Shown: positions 59,991 through 64,000 of the stretch, in pieces
Layout of the letters: each line of letters opens with the position of its first letter
Position numbering within the stretch: position 1 is the first letter of the stretch
NCBI RefSeq assembly: GCF_036884655.1
Contig: NC_088357.1
Span: forward strand, 7,055,001-7,119,000
DNA: 64,000 nt
Reading direction: 5' to 3'
Source of the DNA: Musa acuminata AAA Group
Lineage: Eukaryota > Streptophyta > Magnoliopsida > Zingiberales > Musaceae
Translations under genes and position numbers: made by a program
Notes under the pieces: generated by a model
Seen by the model: only the letters and a program-made list of their open reading frames with translations
Databases searched by the model: none
What the model was told of the DNA's origin: nothing

Positions 59991-62469
59991 CTACATAACA
60001 GCTCCAGAACCCCGGCGACACTCATTCAGCATGTCCATGTAGAACTGGCATTTGCTAATATCACTCTCATAGTTGTTGATGCACTGTTTCACAAGACATT
60101 CAAACAAGGGATTCAGTCTTACCATTGCAGATTGGCAGATACAATAGTGTTGCTCCAACGTATGCACTTACATCTTGGAAGGCTTTAACGTGAGTAGTGC
60201 AAGCATCAGAACCCTTAGAAGTAGGGCCACTCACTGAATCAGCTGGAGAGGCAGCCTTCTCATGTTGAACAGTAGGACAGCCGAGAACAGCATCAACAGC
60301 TCTGCGTGCAATAGCACTTCCAGCACCAAATGCCATGCCTATAGATAGATAACAAAACATAGAAAGCAGTCATTAATTAGGTCTACAAAGCAGCACAAGT
60401 GTCATACTAACCATCTGCAATGGTGGCACCAATTCCTCCAAGCATCGATCCTCCTCCTTGAGCAGGAGCTGGTGGGGGCGCAGAGCGAGCTGTAGCACAA
60501 GTAGCGACAAGCAACAAATAGTCCAACATGCTTAAATATGTCTCAAAAAGCTCCATAGAGGATGACCAATTTTAAAAGGCCGGAAATAGAGCTTCAAAAA
60601 TAAAGTCAACACTGTTCAGACAAGGTTTCTCATTGTAGATTGCAATCGCATGCAGAGGTCAAAAGGTGTACAACATAAATGAGCAGCATATACTGGCTCT
60701 AGATGAGTTGAAACATGATAAGACTATATTAAGATGACATCCTAAAACTCAAAATGGAAAGCATAATATCCAATATCCAAAATTCTAAGCGCTCATCCAA
60801 AAGGGAAGAAATAATTAAGGTACCTGTCTGCATTGGATCTCTTGGTGAAGCTGATCGACGTGCAGCACGAGAACCAGAGCGTCCTATAATAGAGGAGTAA
60901 GAAGTCAAAACTGGACAATAAGCTCTAACATTAAAAGATTTGACAAGCCATTTCAACGATTCTAAACTTAACAAGCAAAAATAATTGTTTGATGATATGA
61001 GGTTGGGCCTCCAACAGGATCCACTTTAATAAGAACATCACAGAGCTACCGGTAGATTCAACACTTTTAACCATATAAGCTTGAAACTAATTGGCTTATG
61101 GAGATGGCCATTCATCGCTCAGACGACTTGTTCACTCTAATGCCTACTCTAATCACTCACAGAACATCAACACACAATAGTTTCAGCAATCAGTACACTT
61201 TATTTGTAAATAGTCTCTTTACACACAAGTTGGATATTGCGAGGACATGGAGCAGTAGTTTAAGGATTTCATACTGGTAAAAATCTGACAGATGATTATA
61301 TGATTCCAGTTCAAAATCCCAGACAGCTGCACAACTTAGAGGAAACAATATGATCCAAACAACTGAAAGAAAATGTTATACAGAGCTTGTTGTTGTTGTT
61401 GTTGCTGTAATTCCAAACATATAGCACATAAAAATTAAAAGAAGGCCTTAAAGAAGCACATTAAGAAGCCAATAAAACCAATAGTTAAGCGCATGAGCAA
61501 TAAAAGCTATTATTAAGATATAAAACAGCCTATAAGCATGGTTGTTATATGGTACCAATAAGATAAGTTCCTACATGACAAAAGAAACCAAGAAGTTCTA
61601 ATTGGTTTCCTATTTATACATACAAGATTCTTGTTAACATCCACCAAATCTTTAAACATTAACCTCATGATCTTAAACAATAAACAAAAGAAATGTCAAG
61701 TGCAAAATGGCTCTTGACTCACATAGAAATCTGCTCTAGTGTGAAGAACTTCAAACAGAGTTGAGGCGGATTCATACATCTATCGAACAAATTAAATCAG
61801 GAAAACACTATATTTATTCTGCCAAAGATTCCTCTTTGTTAGAATTTGTGGTAAGTTCCATTTCTTTCCATGACATTGGCTAGTTATCATGTTCTTACCA
61901 GTAAATTCAACATATGTAATCAATTCTCTTGGCCTTAGGTTCAAATCATGTATTTGATTCTCCGAAATCTTACCTTTCTAGTAGCAACATTTTCTATGCG
62001 GAAGCAGTATGAAGCAGAGCGAGTAGGAAAAACAAGAGCGTTTAACAGCTTATAATACACTCGAACAAATAAAGAAGGATCTGTGGAAAGCTATACATGA
62101 TCCTTCACACCATATGGTGTGAGGTAGGTCACGATTCACTCAACACCGATGCGAGAACGCAACTCTGCAATATGTCCTTTCGAGGATACAAGATCTAATT
62201 TTTCCAAGAACAACGATGGTCGTGGACAATCCCAACTCCGAACGAAACCATCGCACCACCATGAGATCCAACAGAATCAGAAGAGGCACAACCGAAGCGA
62301 GCAGACTTTTAACAAAAGGGAACATAGAGATCAGAAACATCAAGTTCCTTCTTGGATCACAACCCATGACGAGATCGACCAAAGAACATCATCACAATAA
62401 TCACACCGACGATCAAATACACTCGATCAGATTCAAGGGGGCACTACCTCCATAGCTTCGGCGAGGCAT
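59991..62469 (-). CDS. Twin-CX9C CHCHD2-like mitochondrial protein
   Basis: Small CHCH-domain protein, probably imported into the mitochondrial intermembrane space by the disulfide relay, related to animal CHCHD2/10 and yeast Mix17. Exons in transcript order: 62,448-62,469, 60,824-60,883, 60,412-60,489, 60,172-60,338 and 59,991-60,083, giving 139 aa; all junctions keep frame. The Arg/Ser-rich N-terminus (MPRRSYGGRSGSRAARRS) is followed by a Pro/Ala/Gly stretch, a Gly-rich hydrophobic segment (about residues 39-72), and the C-terminal CHCH fold with two CX9C motifs, C100-C110 and C121-C131. Two further features are Cys74 upstream of the fold and a first exon of only 22 coding bases before a 1564-base intron. 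The role may be in respiratory-chain function or stress response, inferred from homologues. Confidence 0.9.
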
Positions 62470-64000
62470 CGTCGTTGGACTGCGTTAGGCAGCGGCGGTG
62501 AAGAACGACGTGCGGGTTTGGATCGATAGGCGAGCGATCTTCGTATGTATGTATATATAGAGGAGAGGGAGCGCGGCGGAGTCGAATATTCTAGAATGAA
62601 CGGCGGATTTACGGTAGCATCAGGTCTCGGGTAAGATACATAGGCCGTTCGATTGTGATCGGACGGTGAGTGATGGATCCTTATGTTTCGAGGACTCCAA
62701 GCTTGATGGAGATCACAATTATGAATTCCTAATAAGAATCAAATTATTCGAAGAATCAGATTATTTAAATTCTAAGGAATTAAGAATAAAAAGGACATTC
62801 AACTATAGGAAAAAAACATTTTACATTATAATTTGATTATTAAACAAATTATTTCAGTTTTCTCTGATAAAAATTGAGAAAAAAAGTTCTTGATATTTTA
62901 CTTGGCACCTTTTTTCCCCTAAAGAAAAATAATCTCATGTAATATGATAATGAATTAAAGAAAAGGTTCATGGGAGGTTTATCTAATTATTTTCATGGAA
63001 GAGATACCAGTTTATTTATCTAATTTAATTTCCCTTAAGAAAAATAATTCGCACAAGATTTCAACTTAATTGCATTGATCATGCAGAATACCCAATGGGG
63101 GTAATTTGTTCTGTGTAAGTTCTTCCAGATAATCTTCAAATTAAACAAAATATATTCTTGCCAAAAATATATTTCTTGAAAACCAGACACTGAAAGGATT
63201 GTGGGAGCTCAAGAAGATCTACCAGCTCATAGTTTGACAAATTCAAATCAAGCATAAAAGGCATAGATTGGACTTCCTCTTCATTGGTGGCATAGATTGG
63301 AGTTCTTCCAAATAATGGTCACAAGATCAGCAGCCAATTTAGCAGGCTTTCAAGAACAAAAGCCAAGAGCCATATTTCCTGCTGCTTCATCTGAATGCCA
63401 TCTTGTTTGCCTATAGAACATCACTTGATCACCACCAAAGCTGCAATTCATAGCTGATGAGTGCCAGATTACATATGATAAACCGATAAGTATTAGCATA
63501 ACACTGGCATCACGTTCTTGTGAAAGTCCAAAAAAATAAAAAAGCAGCTACTCCACTGGGGAAGGTCACACTGGCATGACTTTCTTTTGATGCAAGACCA
63601 AAATGGCTAATCATACTGATGTTAGTTAATTAACCATGTTTGATTGAGTCGATAGCAAATTCCGGAGAAAATTAGACACAGAAATACGAGGGAAAAGAAT
63701 GACAGAAAAGAAAAAATATTTGGAAACAAACAAACAAAATAAAGAGGGCCTGTGGCCAGAAACTAACTTCATTACCTCGCAATATTTAATCTTTCAGCTC
63801 CAAAATAAAATGCCAAGCAGATTTTTCCTATGTATCATTAACTTGGACATTTTTTTAATCCGAAGTTATGACTCTTTGAGTTGTAAAGTAAAAAGCAATA
63901 TGCATCAAGTTTCTTCTATGTTTGAACCAACTGCACCCTGTATTTTCTTCAAAGTTACTCTACAGGTAGTCGAACATTATATGAATTGACTTGACCTTCC
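62470..64000. other. CHCH gene leader and right-hand intergenic sequence
   Basis: The minus-strand gene's leader and promoter occupy the first part, with a TATATATA-type TATA box at about 62,551-62,560. The rest is AT-rich. A 33-codon ATG frame on the minus strand (63,350-63,451) and a 96-codon + frame near the edge (63,699-63,989) have no recognised motif. No gene is supported, though a neighbouring transcript could extend in from beyond the window. Confidence 0.45.

Overview
This is nuclear plant DNA, almost certainly from the banana family (Musaceae: Musa or Ensete). The main evidence is a tandem array of genes whose spliced products match the banana lectin BanLec in length (141 residues), fold family and residue numbering (His84, GxxxD loops ending at D38 and D133). 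AT-rich intergenic DNA, GT-AG introns, Ty1/copia remnants and GC-rich monocot-like exons agree with this.

The left half (1-34,480) is an expanded, retroelement-riddled lectin cluster. Five intact lectin genes (called L1-L5 here: 1359, 7595, 16208, 23844, 32817) and one 5'-truncated, frameshifted copy (21,607) all lie on the + strand. Each intact gene sits in a repeated unit of about 2.5-3 kb that carries its own promoter (G-box, TATA box), three exons, a polyadenylation signal and a shared downstream tail. Between the units lie decayed Ty1/copia elements: two or three copies of one family (9.5-15.2 kb and 18.2-21.6 kb), a second family with reverse transcriptase deleted (25.8-28.8 kb), and a long LTR that carries a solo LTR of the same family in the opposite orientation. 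That nested LTR pair occurs twice. This and the flanking similarity suggest that about 1-9.5 kb and 22.6-34.4 kb are copies of one larger block. L4 looks like a mosaic of L2-like and L3-like sequence, as expected from gene conversion.

The right half (36.9-62.5 kb) is ordinary low-copy genic DNA. In order it holds an intronless nodulin-like/MFS transporter gene (+), a ten-exon poly(A)-binding protein gene (+) with an apparent one-base frameshift, a GT47 exostosin-family glycosyltransferase (+), a small RMI2-like OB-fold gene (+), a GINT1-like GT64 sphingolipid glycosyltransferase (+), and a twin-CX9C CHCHD2-like mitochondrial protein gene (-) arranged tail-to-tail with the previous gene. These genes have no evident joint pathway; they are neighbours only.

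I found no CRISPR array, prokaryotic operon, tRNA or rRNA. I do not see an unknown molecular system here. The most informative content is the recent structural evolution of the lectin array. Exon coordinates are my reading of splice sites and reading frames without transcript data.
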